From Chelatococcus albus (GTDB taxonomy: Bacteria > Pseudomonadota > Alphaproteobacteria > Rhizobiales > Beijerinckiaceae), in the NCBI RefSeq assembly GCF_030067675.1, contig NZ_JASJEV010000014.1, positions 23,190-87,189 of the forward strand: 64,000 nucleotides of DNA, in the 5' to 3' direction. The notes under the pieces were generated by a model. The model saw only the letters and a list, made by a program, of their open reading frames with translations, did not search any database and was not told where the DNA came from. A program made the position numbers and the translations under genes. Position 1 is the first letter of the stretch; the number at the start of each line of letters is the position of its first letter. Below are positions 53,826 through 63,748 of the stretch, one piece after another.

Positions 53826-54285
53826 TGAGCTTCTCCTTGGGATCCCGAAAGATGAACGCTACCCGAGGGAGGCGGGCCGCGCTCCGCCAGGCCGCGGGGC
53901 GATGCTGCCGAGGCCGCGCCAGCGCGATCGTCGGCCACGGAGCGGGCGGGCGGATCTCTTCGACGGAATGAATGCCTCCCCGCCCTCCTCCATGGCCATG
54001 GTCGGGCCCGACCATGGCCGACCGCGTCGGCAATGTGCGGAGGCATACCACGCCATTCCGAGGGGCACTCTCGCAATCATCGGCAAAGTCATCCTCTGCG
54101 TGGATTGTCGCACCCTCTTAGCTCGCCCGCGGCCGTCCATAAAGCGCCACCATTTGCTGTGACAGGCGTTTCACCCGAACGCCGGCGTGACTATAGTGCG
54201 CGCTCGATCGGGCACAGACTTGGAGATTCGAGCCACGGCCAGCCGGCGCGCGTTCCGTCTGCGCCAAGCCGTGGCCCACAGCCTC
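53826..54285. other. Divergent intergenic region with a 26-bp perfect palindrome
   Basis: About 460 bases without a supported gene between scoA and the AsmA-like gene. It includes the palindrome at 53994-54019. A GTG-started extension of the AsmA frame begins at 54187, but has no ribosome binding site. Confidence 0.5.
53994..54019. repeat. 26-bp perfect palindrome
   Basis: Left arm GGCCATGGTCGGG (53994-54006), right arm its exact reverse complement (54007-54019), no spacer. It lies 169 bases upstream of scoA. It may be a cruciform, a protein-binding site or a hairpin in the transcript. Confidence 0.85.
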
Positions 54286-56169
54286 ATGACCCGTCGCAAG
54301 CTCTTCTTCCTCGCCCTCGCTGCACTGGGCGCCTCCGTTCTGGCACTCGCGCCGTGGACCGTCGCGACGGAGTCGCTTGCGCGCCACGTCGGCCGGCACT
54401 TCAAGGCGGTGAGCGGCTTGCGGCTGCTGGTCGAGGGGCGCGCCACCTTCGCTCTCCTGCCGGTGCCGCGCATCAAGCTGGAGGAGGTCACGCTCGTCAG
54501 GCCGGACGGCGAGACGGCGATCCGGGCCGAGCAACTGCGCGGAGAGCTGCGCCTCCTGCCGCTCGTCGCCGGACAGATCGAGCTTGACGAGGTGACGCTC
54601 GTGGAGCCGCGCATCCGTCTGCCGGCAACGACCGACCGGACGGCGCTGTGGAAGGGCGTCATCGCCCTGGTCGAGCGCGAGGTGTCGAGGGGCCTGGCGG
54701 AAGGGCGGCGGCTGCACATCGGCCGGATCGTCGTGCGCGACGGCACCGTCGTGCAGAAGAATGCGGCAGGCATGGACGAAGTCATCCTTCGGGACGTCGA
54801 TCTGGCTGCCGACTGGACGACCGTCGACCAGGCGATGGCGGCGAGCGGCTCGCTCGTCTGGCGCGACGAGCCCGTGGAGATCCAGATCTCGGGCCTGTCG
54901 CCCGTGGCGCTTGCAGCCGGCCGGAGCTCCCCGCTGTCGCTGACGCTCATCGGGGCCGGAACGACGCTGACTCTCGATGGGCGGGTCGCGGACCTGCGCG
55001 ACCCGCAGTTCACGGGCAACGTGCAGTTCGCGACCACCTCGCTCCCCCGCACCGCTCGCTGGATCGACCTGCCGCTGCCGCTCTCCCATCTCATCGACAA
55101 TGTCGGGGTGGAAGGCCCCCTCAGCTTTTCCGGTCGCGGGCTGTCGCTGCCCAATGCACAGATCAGGGTGGGCGGGGACAGGCTGGACGGCGCCCTCACC
55201 GTCCGGCTCGATCGCGACCACCCGGCCGTGTCCGGGACCATCGCAGCCGACACGCTCGACCTCGGCCGGTTCGTGGGTCCGCTCGCCCCCTCACGGGGCG
55301 GCGACGGGGCGTGGAGCCGCGAAGCCCTCGATCCGACGCGGCTCGCCGGCGACCTGGACCTCCGGCTGTCGGCCACGACGGCCCAGCTCGGACGGAGCAA
55401 GCTCGAGAATGTGGCGGCCGGCTTTATCCTCAGGTCCGGCCGCATGGAGCTTTCCCTTGCGCGTGCGACGGCCTACGGCGGAACGCTCAAGGGGCGCCTG
55501 ACCCTCCTCCCGGCGGCGGGCGGCCTCGAGGCGAAGCTCCAGGGCAGCTTCGACGGCATCGACGTCTCCGCGGCGCTGCACGAGGCGGCGGACGTGCGCC
55601 GCCTCGGCGGCGACGGCAGCGGACAGATCGCCCTCGAGGCGACCGGCAGCTCGCATGCCGATCTCGCGCGCACGCTCACGGGCCGCGTCAGCCTTGTCGT
55701 CAAGCGCGGGGAATTCACCGGTGTCAACCTCGCCGACATCGCCCGGCGGGCCGAGCGGCGGCCGCTGTCGATTTCGCTCGACTGGCGCAGCGGCCGCACC
55801 GCCTTCGACCAGCTCGCCGCGACTCTCATAATCGCCGGCGGCACGGGCGAGATCGCCGACGGCCTGATGACGGCACCGGGCCTGCGCGCCAGCCTCGCCG
55901 GCCGGATCCACATCGCCGACCGCCTCTTCGCCTTGAAGGGCGCCATTGCGGGAACGCCGTCCGGGCAGGCTGCGGCACCCGGTTCCGGCGCGGGCTTTCC
56001 CTTCGAGATCACCGGCAGCTGGGATCAGCCCCTGGTCGTGCCCGACGTGCAGGCGCTGATCCAGCGCTCGGGCGCTGCCGCGCCGCTTCTCGCCCCACCG
56101 CCCGCTGAACCGCCGCGCGGCCTCGTCACCTACGCGCCGACGGGCGCATCCGCCAGCGGCCCGCGCTAG
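54286..56169 (+). CDS. AsmA-family protein
   Basis: 627 residues. An N-terminal membrane anchor (KLFFLALAALGASVLALAPW) is followed by a long, beta-rich periplasmic part with AsmA features (SGLRLLVEGRATFALLPVPR, then IKLEEVTLVRPDGETAIRAE) and the C-terminal AsmA_2 region (VSLVVKRGEFTGVNLADIAR). AsmA-like proteins are thought to bridge the envelope and support outer-membrane lipid transport. The tail is Pro/Ala-rich. ATG 54286 is preferred because the anchor follows directly; a GTG at 54187 is an alternative. Confidence 0.87.
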   Translation: MTRRKLFFLALAALGASVLALAPWTVATESLARHVGRHFKAVSGLRLLVEGRATFALLPVPRIKLEEVTLVRPDGETAIRAEQLRGELRLLPLVAGQIELDEVTLVEPRIRLPATTDRTALWKGVIALVEREVSRGLAEGRRLHIGRIVVRDGTVVQKNAAGMDEVILRDVDLAADWTTVDQAMAASGSLVWRDEPVEIQISGLSPVALAAGRSSPLSLTLIGAGTTLTLDGRVADLRDPQFTGNVQFATTSLPRTARWIDLPLPLSHLIDNVGVEGPLSFSGRGLSLPNAQIRVGGDRLDGALTVRLDRDHPAVSGTIAADTLDLGRFVGPLAPSRGGDGAWSREALDPTRLAGDLDLRLSATTAQLGRSKLENVAAGFILRSGRMELSLARATAYGGTLKGRLTLLPAAGGLEAKLQGSFDGIDVSAALHEAADVRRLGGDGSGQIALEATGSSHADLARTLTGRVSLVVKRGEFTGVNLADIARRAERRPLSISLDWRSGRTAFDQLAATLIIAGGTGEIADGLMTAPGLRASLAGRIHIADRLFALKGAIAGTPSGQAAAPGSGAGFPFEITGSWDQPLVVPDVQALIQRSGAAAPLLAPPPAEPPRGLVTYAPTGASASGPR

Positions 56170-56174
56170 AGCAG

Positions 56175-56197
56175 TTTTCTGATCCATTGGATCAAAA
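56175..56197. repeat. Rhizobiales-type intergenic palindrome / possible terminator
   Basis: TTTTCTGATCC-ATT-GGATCAAAA: 6-bp perfect core stem extended by T/A pairs with one bulged base, preceded by TAGAGCAG. The layout resembles the dispersed GATCC..GGATC palindromes common after genes in Rhizobiales. It directly follows the AsmA stop and could end its transcript. Confidence 0.6.
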
Positions 56198-56298
56198 GGC
56201 GCATCGAAGTCATTCAGGCTATGGCGATTCTGCTGCTGCAGGCTCTCGGGGCCATGCGCAGCGGGCGCGCGCCGGCAGCGAGCCTCCTGCTCGCGATC

Positions 56299-57093
56299 TC
56301 AGGTGGCGCGTGCCATGGCCGAGCGCTTGGTCACCAGCGAAGCCAGGATGACGACGACGGTGACGAGGCCGACGAGGATCGTGCACAGGGCGTTGATCTC
56401 CGGCGAGACACCCCGCCGCGCCCGGCCAAAGATCTCGATCGGCAGGGTTGCCGTGCCAGGCCCGGTCACGAAGCTCGCGATGACGACGTCGTCGAGCGAC
56501 AGCGTGAAGGCGAGAAGGAAGCCCGCGAGGATCGAGGGCGTGATGAGGGGCAGCGTCACGGCGAAGAAGGTCTTCATCGGCGTGGCGCCCAGGTCCATCG
56601 CCGCCTCCTCGAGGCTCCGGTCGAAGCCGACGAGGCGCGCCTGCACCACCACGGCGACGAAGCACAGGGTGAAGGTCGTGTGCGACAGGGCGACCGTCCA
56701 GAACCCCCGATCCACCCCGAGCGAGACGAAGAGCAGAAGCAGCGACAGCCCCGTGATGACCTCCGGCATGACGAGCGGCGCATAGACCATTCCCGTGAAG
56801 AGGGTGCGGCCGACGAAGCGCCCATAGCGGACGAGCGCCAGCGCGGCGAGCGTGCCGAGGACGGTGGCGATGGCGGCGCTGACAAGGGCCACGCCGAGCG
56901 AGGTTCGCAGCGCGCCGAGCAACTGCTCGTTCGACCAGATGCTGCGATACCACTCGAGGGAGAAGCCGCCCCACACGGTGACGAGCCGCGAGGCGTTGAA
57001 CGAATAGACGATGAGGATGACGATCGGCAGGTAGAGGAAGGCAAAGCCGATCGTCAGCGAGGTGGCGTTGAACCAGGAGAAGCGGCGGTTCAT
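56299..57093 (-). CDS. potC: Putrescine/spermidine ABC transporter permease, PotC/PotI type
   Basis: 264 residues, six membrane helices. The EAA loop EEAAMDLGATPMKTFFAVTL followed by PLITPSILAGFLLAFTLSLD is characteristic of PotC/YdcV. Its ATG overlaps the potB stop (ATGA). With PotB it forms the channel of a polyamine importer. The divergent puuA-puuB genes support putrescine as substrate. Confidence 0.92.
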   Translation of the reverse strand: MNRRFSWFNATSLTIGFAFLYLPIVILIVYSFNASRLVTVWGGFSLEWYRSIWSNEQLLGALRTSLGVALVSAAIATVLGTLAALALVRYGRFVGRTLFTGMVYAPLVMPEVITGLSLLLLFVSLGVDRGFWTVALSHTTFTLCFVAVVVQARLVGFDRSLEEAAMDLGATPMKTFFAVTLPLITPSILAGFLLAFTLSLDDVVIASFVTGPGTATLPIEIFGRARRGVSPEINALCTILVGLVTVVVILASLVTKRSAMARAT

Positions 57094-58040
57094 CGGGCGC
57101 GCTCCATGCGCCGGGTCTCGATGTCGCGATAGACCATGATCGGCCCCACGACGATGACGAGGAGCACGATGGCGACGGCGGAGGCGAGCGGCCAGTCGCG
57201 GTTCTTGAAGAACTCATCCGACAGGGTCTTGCCCAGCATCAAGGTGTCCGAGCCGCCGAGGAGTTCGGGAATGACATATTCCCCGACGATCGGGATGAAG
57301 CACAGAAGCGCGCCCGCGGCGACGCCCGGCAGGGAGAGCGGCACGGTGATGCGCCAGAAGGCCTTCCACGGCGGACAGCCGAGATCTTCCGCCGCCTCGA
57401 GGAGCGTCGCGTCGAGCTTCTCGAGCGTCGCGTAGAGCGGCAGCACCATGAACGGCAGATAGGAATAGACGATGCCGACGAAGACCGCGGTCTCGGTGTT
57501 CATGATGGCGAGCGGCTCGTCGATCAGCCCGAGATGCAGCAGGAGGGCGCTGAGCAAGCCTTCCGGCTTCAGGATGCCGATCCAGGCGTAGACACGGATG
57601 AGGAAGCTCGTCCAGAAGGGCAGGATGACGAGCATGACGAGGACGGGCCGCAGCTTCTCCGGCGCCTTCGCCATGGCATAGGCCATGGGATAGCCGAGCA
57701 GAAGAAGGAGGACCGTCGAGATCGCCGCGATGCGCAACGACGACAGAGCTGCGCGCCAATAGAGCGGATCCTCCGTCAGGAGTGCAAAGTTCTCGATATC
57801 GAGCGCGCCGAGGGCGTCCAGGATCGCGGTCCAGCCCTCGCTCCAGTCGAAGACGGGCAGATAGGGCGGCTGCGCGATGGTCGCGTCGGACAAGGCGATC
57901 TTCAGGACGATCGCGACCGGCGCGAGGAACAGTGCCCCGAGCCACAGGAAGGGCACGGCCGGCACGAGGAGCCGCCCCAGCCGTCCATCCCCGACACTCG
58001 TGCCGACGCCCTTGCCGACGCTCTTGCCGTCGCTCGCCAT
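57090..58040 (-). CDS. potB: Putrescine/spermidine ABC transporter permease, PotB/PotH type
   Basis: 316 residues. The N-terminus is an odd glycine-rich repeat (GKSVGKGVGTSVGDG) before the first membrane helix. The EAA loop LEAAEDLGCPPWKAFWRITV and the ending VVGPIMVYRDIETRRMER match PotB/PotH. The ATG at 58040 lies 8 bases after the potA stop. Six membrane segments. Confidence 0.92.
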   Translation of the reverse strand: MASDGKSVGKGVGTSVGDGRLGRLLVPAVPFLWLGALFLAPVAIVLKIALSDATIAQPPYLPVFDWSEGWTAILDALGALDIENFALLTEDPLYWRAALSSLRIAAISTVLLLLLGYPMAYAMAKAPEKLRPVLVMLVILPFWTSFLIRVYAWIGILKPEGLLSALLLHLGLIDEPLAIMNTETAVFVGIVYSYLPFMVLPLYATLEKLDATLLEAAEDLGCPPWKAFWRITVPLSLPGVAAGALLCFIPIVGEYVIPELLGGSDTLMLGKTLSDEFFKNRDWPLASAVAIVLLVIVVGPIMVYRDIETRRMERAR

Positions 58041-58048
58041 GGCGCCGC

Positions 58049-59230
58049 TCACCGCGTCAGGATCACGCCCGCCTCGGGCGCAAAGGTGACGAAGACCTTG
58101 TCCTCCCAGGTGATGGGGCGTTCCACGAAGCGCGTCGCGTTGGCGCGCGACACCCGGATCGTCCGGCCGCTCGCGAGCTTCACCAGATAGATCGTCCAAT
58201 CGCCGAGATAGCCGATGTCCCACACCTCGCCGGCGAGCACGTTCGGCGTTCCCGGCGCGGGCTCGTCCTGCAGCAGCCGCAGCTTTTCCGGCCGCAGGGC
58301 GACCGCGACCTGCCGGCCCGGCGCCACGCCGTCTCCGCCTCCGTCCACGAGAAGGCCGCGCGGGGCCTCAGGCGCGGCGATATGCCAGCGACCGCCCTCC
58401 CCCTGCCCGATGCGGCCCTCCAGGATGTTCACGTCGCCGATGAACTCGGCGACATAGCGGGTCGCCGGCTGCTCGTAGATCTCGCCCGGCGTCGCCACCT
58501 GCACGATCCGCCCGCGGTCCATGACGGCGATCCGGTCGGCCATGGTCATGGCCTCCTCCTGGTCGTGCGTGACGACGAGGAAGGTCATGCCGAGCTTGAC
58601 CTGCAGGTCCATGAGCTCGAACTGCGTCTCCTCGCGCAGCTTCTTGTCGAGAGCGTCGAGCGGCTCGTCGAGCAGCAGCACCTTGGGCCGCTTGGCGAGC
58701 GCGCGGGCGAGCGCCACGCGCTGGCGCTGGCCGCCGGAGAGCTGGTCCGGCCGGCGCCTGGCGAAGGGCTCGAGCTGCACGAGGCGCAGCATCTCTGCGA
58801 CGCGCGCCGCGATCTCGCCCTTCGGCAGCTTCTCCTGCTCCAGGCCGAAGGCGATGTTCTTCTCCACGCTCATGTGCGGGAAGAGTGCGTAGGACTGGAA
58901 CATCATGTTCGCCGGCCGCCTGTAGGGCGGCACGCCGATGAGGTCCCGGCCCGCGAGCGTCACGCGCCCCGACGTCGGTTCCTCGAACCCGGCGAGGATG
59001 CGCATCAGTGTGGTCTTGCCGCAGCCCGACGGCCCGAGCAGGCAGAAGAACTCGCGCTCGTAGATGTCGAGGGACAGGTCCTCGACGGCGGTCGCCTCGC
59101 CGAAGCGCTTCGTGACCTTCTCGAAGCGGATGAGCGGCACCGCCGCGGGATCGGCCCAAGGGGCGAAATTGCGTCGCACGGCCCCGATCGCGAGCGTGTC
59201 GCGTTTACGCCCTTCCGCGGCAGCGGTCAT
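58049..59230 (-). CDS. potA: Putrescine/spermidine ABC transporter ATP-binding protein
   Basis: 393 residues. Walker A GPSGCGKTT, signature LSGGQRQR, Walker B KVLLLDEPLDALD, and a C-terminal TOBE domain (VALRPEKLRLL). The ATG at 59230 has AAAGGGGG upstream. No polyamine-binding protein (PotD/PotF) is encoded next to it: potB and potC follow, then AsmA. Divergent from puuA. Confidence 0.93.
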   Translation of the reverse strand: MTAAAEGRKRDTLAIGAVRRNFAPWADPAAVPLIRFEKVTKRFGEATAVEDLSLDIYEREFFCLLGPSGCGKTTLMRILAGFEEPTSGRVTLAGRDLIGVPPYRRPANMMFQSYALFPHMSVEKNIAFGLEQEKLPKGEIAARVAEMLRLVQLEPFARRRPDQLSGGQRQRVALARALAKRPKVLLLDEPLDALDKKLREETQFELMDLQVKLGMTFLVVTHDQEEAMTMADRIAVMDRGRIVQVATPGEIYEQPATRYVAEFIGDVNILEGRIGQGEGGRWHIAAPEAPRGLLVDGGGDGVAPGRQVAVALRPEKLRLLQDEPAPGTPNVLAGEVWDIGYLGDWTIYLVKLASGRTIRVSRANATRFVERPITWEDKVFVTFAPEAGVILTR

Positions 59231-59422
59231 AATGCAATTGGCCCCCTTTGGTCGCCGAAGCCCCGATCCGGCGCACGTTAGTGGCCCCCGGCCCCTGCGG
59301 CAACAATCGGCGGACAAAGCCCACGGTTTTTCGCCGCACGCGCCCAGCGACCGCGATCGACGACCCGATTGACAGCCGACGGGGCGCTCGGGCTTCCTCC
59401 CGTCATTGCGCGAGTGGAGATC

Positions 59423-60826
59423 ATGGCCAAACGAACGACGACAACGTCACGGAAGAAGGAAACCCCGCGCCTGCGCGGCGCAGCGAACATCGAGGAGGCG
59501 AAGGCCTTCGTGGCCGAGCGGGGCATCGAGGAGATCGAATGCGTCGTGCCGAACCAGGCCGGCGTGGCGCGCGGCAAGGTGATGCCAGTCGAGAAATTCT
59601 TCGGCAACCCGGTCATGAGCCTGCCGAACGCGATCTTCTACCAGACCATCGCGGGCGATTACCCGGAAGAGGAACTCGACAGGGCGGTGCCGACCGACTC
59701 GGACCTTCTGCTCCAGCCGGACTTCTCGACGCTGTGCGTCGTGCCCTGGGCGAGCGACCCGACGGTGCAGGTGCTGCACGACGCCTATCATCGCGACGGG
59801 CAGCCGGTGGAAAACGCGCCGCGCAACGTGCTCAAGCGCGTGCTGAAGCTCTACGAGGAGAAGGGCTGGCGGCCGGTCGTCGCGCCCGAGATCGAGTTCT
59901 ACCTTGTGAAGAAGAACCTCGATCCGGACTATCCCCTGGAGCCACCCATCGGCCGCTCCGGCCGCCCCGAAATCGGCCGGCAGGCCTATTCGATCGCGGC
60001 GGTCAATGAGTTCGACGACCTGTTCGAGCTCATCTACGACTATTCGGAGGCACAGGGCCTCGCCATCGACACGCTGATCCACGAGGAAGGCGCGGGCCAG
60101 ATGGAGATCAACCTGCGCCATGGCGACCCGCTCGACCTCGCCGACCAGGTGTTCTTCTTCAAGCGCACCATTCGCGAGGCGGCACTGCAGCACGACATGT
60201 ACGCCACCTTCATGGCCAAGCCCATCGCGCGCCAGCCGGGCTCGGCCATGCACATCCACATGTCGCTCCAGGATGCCAGGACCGGCCGCAACGTCTTCAG
60301 CGACCGGCAGGGCCGGCCGACGCCGGAGTTCTTCGCCTTCATCGCCGGGCTGCAGACCCACCTGCCCGCCGCCATGCCGATGCTCGCGCCCTACGTGAAC
60401 TCCTACCGGCGCATGATGAAGAACTCGTCGGCCCCCATCAACGTGCAGTGGGGCTACGACAACCGCACGACCGGCCTGCGCGTGCCGCCCTCGGACGCGG
60501 CGGCGCGGCGGGTCGAGAACCGGATCCCCTCCTCCGACGCCAACCCCTATCTGGCCATGGCAGCCTCGCTCGCCTGCGGCTGGCTCGGCATCGAGAACGG
60601 GCTTACGCCCGGCGAGCCTGTCTCGGGCTCGGCCTACGACCTTGCCTTCGACCTGCCGCGTGGGCTCCTCGAGGCGGTGTCGGAGCTCGAGGACAGCGAG
60701 GCGCTCAAGGACGTGCTCGGCGTCAATTTCGTGCGCACCTACACGGCGGTGAAGCGGGCCGAGTTCGAGACCTTCATGGAAGTCATCAGCCCGTGGGAGC
60801 GTGAATATCTCCTTCTGAACGTATGA
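59423..60826 (+). CDS. puuA: Glutamine synthetase family, probable gamma-glutamylputrescine synthetase
   Basis: 467 residues. Glutamine synthetase fold with EIEFYLVKK (metal site), EEGAGQMEINL, SAMHIHMSL (ATP/glutamate) and NRTTGLRVPPSD. Ligates glutamate to putrescine, first step of the Puu pathway. The call rests on family branch and on the neighbours puuB and potABC. The ATG at 59423 follows GAGTGGAGAT; the upstream open frame is not homologous. Its TGA overlaps puuB (ATGA). Confidence 0.88.
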   Translation: MAKRTTTTSRKKETPRLRGAANIEEAKAFVAERGIEEIECVVPNQAGVARGKVMPVEKFFGNPVMSLPNAIFYQTIAGDYPEEELDRAVPTDSDLLLQPDFSTLCVVPWASDPTVQVLHDAYHRDGQPVENAPRNVLKRVLKLYEEKGWRPVVAPEIEFYLVKKNLDPDYPLEPPIGRSGRPEIGRQAYSIAAVNEFDDLFELIYDYSEAQGLAIDTLIHEEGAGQMEINLRHGDPLDLADQVFFFKRTIREAALQHDMYATFMAKPIARQPGSAMHIHMSLQDARTGRNVFSDRQGRPTPEFFAFIAGLQTHLPAAMPMLAPYVNSYRRMMKNSSAPINVQWGYDNRTTGLRVPPSDAAARRVENRIPSSDANPYLAMAASLACGWLGIENGLTPGEPVSGSAYDLAFDLPRGLLEAVSELEDSEALKDVLGVNFVRTYTAVKRAEFETFMEVISPWEREYLLLNV

Positions 60827-62106
60827 CCGTGCAGCCCTCCCACATGAGCCTCTACGAAGCGAGCGCGCCGCCGCCGGCGCCGCGACCGGCACTCGTGGGG
60901 GCGCAGCGCGCCGACGTGTGCATCGTCGGTGCCGGCCTCACGGGCCTTGGCGCGGCCCTGACCCTGGCGGAGGCGGGCACCGGGGCGCTCGTGATCGAGG
61001 CTGAGCGTGTGGGCGCAGGCGCGTCCGGCGTCAACGGCGGCCAGATCCACCCCGGTCAGCGCCGTGACCAGAGCTGGCTCGAGGCGAGGCTGGGCGAGAT
61101 GCGCGCCCGCGCCCTGTGGGACCTCGCTGAGGAAGCGCGCGGCTGGGTCGACGCCACGATCGTCGCCCACGCCATTCCCTGTGAGCGCCGACACGGCCTG
61201 CTGCATCTCGCCCATCGACCGGGGCTTTACCGCGGCCTCGTTGCCGAGGCCGAGCATCTCGCGCGCCGCTACGGCGTCGCCGGTATCGAACTCTTCGACG
61301 CCAAGCGCCTGCCGGAGATCACCGGCGCCGTGGGCTATGTCGGCGGCGTGCTCGACCCGCATCACGGCGGGCACGTCGATCCGCTTGCGTTGACGCGGGG
61401 CCTCGCCGCCGCGGCCGAGGCGGCCGGCGCGCGCATCGCCGAGACGAGCCCGGTGACGGAGATCGAGCGACAGGGAGCGCAGTGGCTCGTGCGCACGCCC
61501 GAGGCGACGGTGACGGCGCAAGCAGTGATCGTCACGGGCGACGGGACCTCGGGGCGGCTGCACGCGGCGATCGCGGCCCATGTCATGCCGCTCGTCAACT
61601 TCATGATCGCCACCGAGCCGCTTGGTGCGCGGGCCGACCGCGTCCTGAAAGGCGCCATCGCCGCCTCGGACACCAAGCACGTCGTCAACTATTTCCGCCG
61701 CACCGGCGAGGGGCGGCTCATCTTCGGCGGCGGCGAGAGCTATGGAGCCCGGCTGCCGGCCGGTTTCCCGGAGCGCGTGCGTCGGCGAATGCTCGCGATC
61801 TTCCCCATGCTCGCCAAGGTGCGCATCGAGCACGCCTGGGGCGGCACGCTCGGCATCACGGCCCCCCGCCTGCCCTACGTGCGGCAGATCGAGCCCGGGC
61901 TCTATGCCGCGGCCGGCTATTCCGGCCAGGGTGTCATGCTCGGTCCTTACACCGGGCGCGCCATTGCCCTGGCGATCGGGGGCGATGCCACACGCTTCGA
62001 CCTTCTGGCGGGCCTGCCCGTTCCGCCGCTGCCCGGCGGCAGGCTGCTGCGTCGCCCGCTCCTCGTCGCCGCCATGATCGGCTTCGGCTTCCTCGACCGG
62101 CTGTGA
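60823..62106 (+). CDS. puuB: FAD-dependent oxidoreductase, probable gamma-glutamylputrescine oxidase
   Basis: 427 residues of the DadA/DAO family. The dinucleotide-binding motif is CIVGAGLTGLGAALTLAEAG near residue 33, followed by GASGVNGGQIHPGQ, typical of PuuB. C-terminal GITAPRLPYVRQIEPGLYAA and GYSGQGVMLGPYTG. It oxidises gamma-glutamylputrescine to the aldehyde. Translationally coupled to puuA. Confidence 0.9.
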   Translation: MTVQPSHMSLYEASAPPPAPRPALVGAQRADVCIVGAGLTGLGAALTLAEAGTGALVIEAERVGAGASGVNGGQIHPGQRRDQSWLEARLGEMRARALWDLAEEARGWVDATIVAHAIPCERRHGLLHLAHRPGLYRGLVAEAEHLARRYGVAGIELFDAKRLPEITGAVGYVGGVLDPHHGGHVDPLALTRGLAAAAEAAGARIAETSPVTEIERQGAQWLVRTPEATVTAQAVIVTGDGTSGRLHAAIAAHVMPLVNFMIATEPLGARADRVLKGAIAASDTKHVVNYFRRTGEGRLIFGGGESYGARLPAGFPERVRRRMLAIFPMLAKVRIEHAWGGTLGITAPRLPYVRQIEPGLYAAAGYSGQGVMLGPYTGRAIALAIGGDATRFDLLAGLPVPPLPGGRLLRRPLLVAAMIGFGFLDRL

Positions 62107-62134
62107 AGAGCGCCGGCCTGCGCGACACTGTCCG

Positions 62135-63748
62135 TCAGTGCCCCCCTCCGCCACCGCCCGCGCGCTGCGGACGCTGCATCAGCGGCGCGGCGAAGGCGAG
62201 GCCGATGAACAGGAAGGTGAGCAGGTAGAAGACATCGCTAAAGGCCATCACCGTCGCCTCGCGCCGCACGATGAGCGCCATCTGCTTCAGGGCCGCCATG
62301 TCGGCGTTGGAGCCGAGCGCGGCGAGGCCGTTGGTCAGGGTCGCGAGCGTTCCCTCGGCCTCTGGTTTGCCCCAGGCGACCATCTCCCGCAGCCGCGCGA
62401 GGTGCAGGTCCGTGCGGTCGTTCAGCACCGTGTTGATGATGGCGAGCCCGACCGCCCCGCCCAGGTTGCGCGTGAGGTTGAACAGGCCGGAGGCGTTCTT
62501 GAGCTTGTCCGGCGACAGCGTGCCCAGCGCGATGTTGTTGATCGGCACCATGCAGATCATCAGCGACACGCCGCGGAAGATCTGCGGCAGAAAGAGCTCC
62601 CAGAAATCCCAGTCCTTGGTGATGAAGGTGACCTGCCAGGTGCCGAGGCCGAAGCCCACAAGGCCGATCGCCATCATCAGGCGCGGGTCGAGCCTGGTCA
62701 TCAGCCGGCCCGCGAGGGGAGCAGCGAGGAACATGCACACGCCGGTAACGAACATCGTCTCGCCGATCATCAGCGCCGAATAGCCCCGGATGCGACCGAG
62801 GAAGACGGGGTAGAGATAGGTGAGCCCGTAGAGGCCGATGCCCATCACGAAGCTGAAGGCCGAGCCCGCCGCGAAATTGCGGTTCAGGAAGGCGCGCAGG
62901 TCGACGACGGGCTCGGGACGCGCGAGCGCACGCCAGAAGAAGCCGGCAGCCGCAATCGCGGTGACCCCGGTGAAGAGAGAGATCCACTCGTCGTCGAACC
63001 AGTCCTTGGTGGGCCCCTCTTCGAGCACGAATTCGAGGCTGCCGAGGAAAGCCGCCATGAAGGCAAGCCCCCACCAGTCGAAGCGCTTCAGGAGGTCGAG
63101 ATCGGGCTCGTCGAAGTCGACAAGCAGATAGGTCGAGAGCGTGACGACGAAGCCCGGCACGATGTTGACGAGGAACAGCCAGTGCCAGGAAAAGAGATCG
63201 GTCAGATAGCCACCGACGGTCGGGCCGATGGTCGGCGCGAGCGTCGCCACGAGGCCGATGATCGGCGACATGAGCGACTGCTTCTCGCGCGGGAAGATCG
63301 CGTAGGCCGTGGCGAAGACCGTCGGGATCATGCCTCCGCCGATGAAGCCCTGGAGCGCGCGATAGACGATCATCTGCTCGATGGACGTCGCCGTGGCACA
63401 AAGCAGGCTCGACAGCGTGAAGCCGCCGGCGGAGATGACGAAGATCCAGCGCGTCGACAATGCCCGCGACAGGAAGCCGGACAGCGGTATCATCACCACT
63501 TCGGCGATGAGATAGGCCGTCTGCACCCAGGAGATCTCGTCGGCGCTGGCGCCCAGGCTCGCCTGAATCTCGGCGAGCGAGGCCGAGACGATCTGGATGT
63601 CCAGGATGGCCATGAACATCCCGAACGCCATGCAGATGAAGGCCATGAACTTGCGCGCGTCGACGCCCGCGACGGTTGCGCCCCGGCTGGTGCCGGCCCC
63701 CTCCCCGCCCGCCGTCGTCGCCATGCTCATCACGGCAGCTCGTGTCAC
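62135..63748 (-). CDS. emrB: MFS drug exporter, DHA2/EmrB type
   Basis: 537 residues from a GTG at 63748 that overlaps the preceding stop (GTGA); ATG codons at 63730 and 63724 are alternatives. Fourteen membrane helices; the DHA2 marks AILDIQIVSASLAEI, WVQTAYLIAEVVMIPLSGFL and ALQGFIGGGMIPTVF are present. A His/Gly-rich tail ends GGGGGGH. Works with an EmrA adaptor encoded upstream, which looks interrupted here. Confidence 0.93.
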   Translation of the reverse strand: MTRAAVMSMATTAGGEGAGTSRGATVAGVDARKFMAFICMAFGMFMAILDIQIVSASLAEIQASLGASADEISWVQTAYLIAEVVMIPLSGFLSRALSTRWIFVISAGGFTLSSLLCATATSIEQMIVYRALQGFIGGGMIPTVFATAYAIFPREKQSLMSPIIGLVATLAPTIGPTVGGYLTDLFSWHWLFLVNIVPGFVVTLSTYLLVDFDEPDLDLLKRFDWWGLAFMAAFLGSLEFVLEEGPTKDWFDDEWISLFTGVTAIAAAGFFWRALARPEPVVDLRAFLNRNFAAGSAFSFVMGIGLYGLTYLYPVFLGRIRGYSALMIGETMFVTGVCMFLAAPLAGRLMTRLDPRLMMAIGLVGFGLGTWQVTFITKDWDFWELFLPQIFRGVSLMICMVPINNIALGTLSPDKLKNASGLFNLTRNLGGAVGLAIINTVLNDRTDLHLARLREMVAWGKPEAEGTLATLTNGLAALGSNADMAALKQMALIVRREATVMAFSDVFYLLTFLFIGLAFAAPLMQRPQRAGGGGGGH

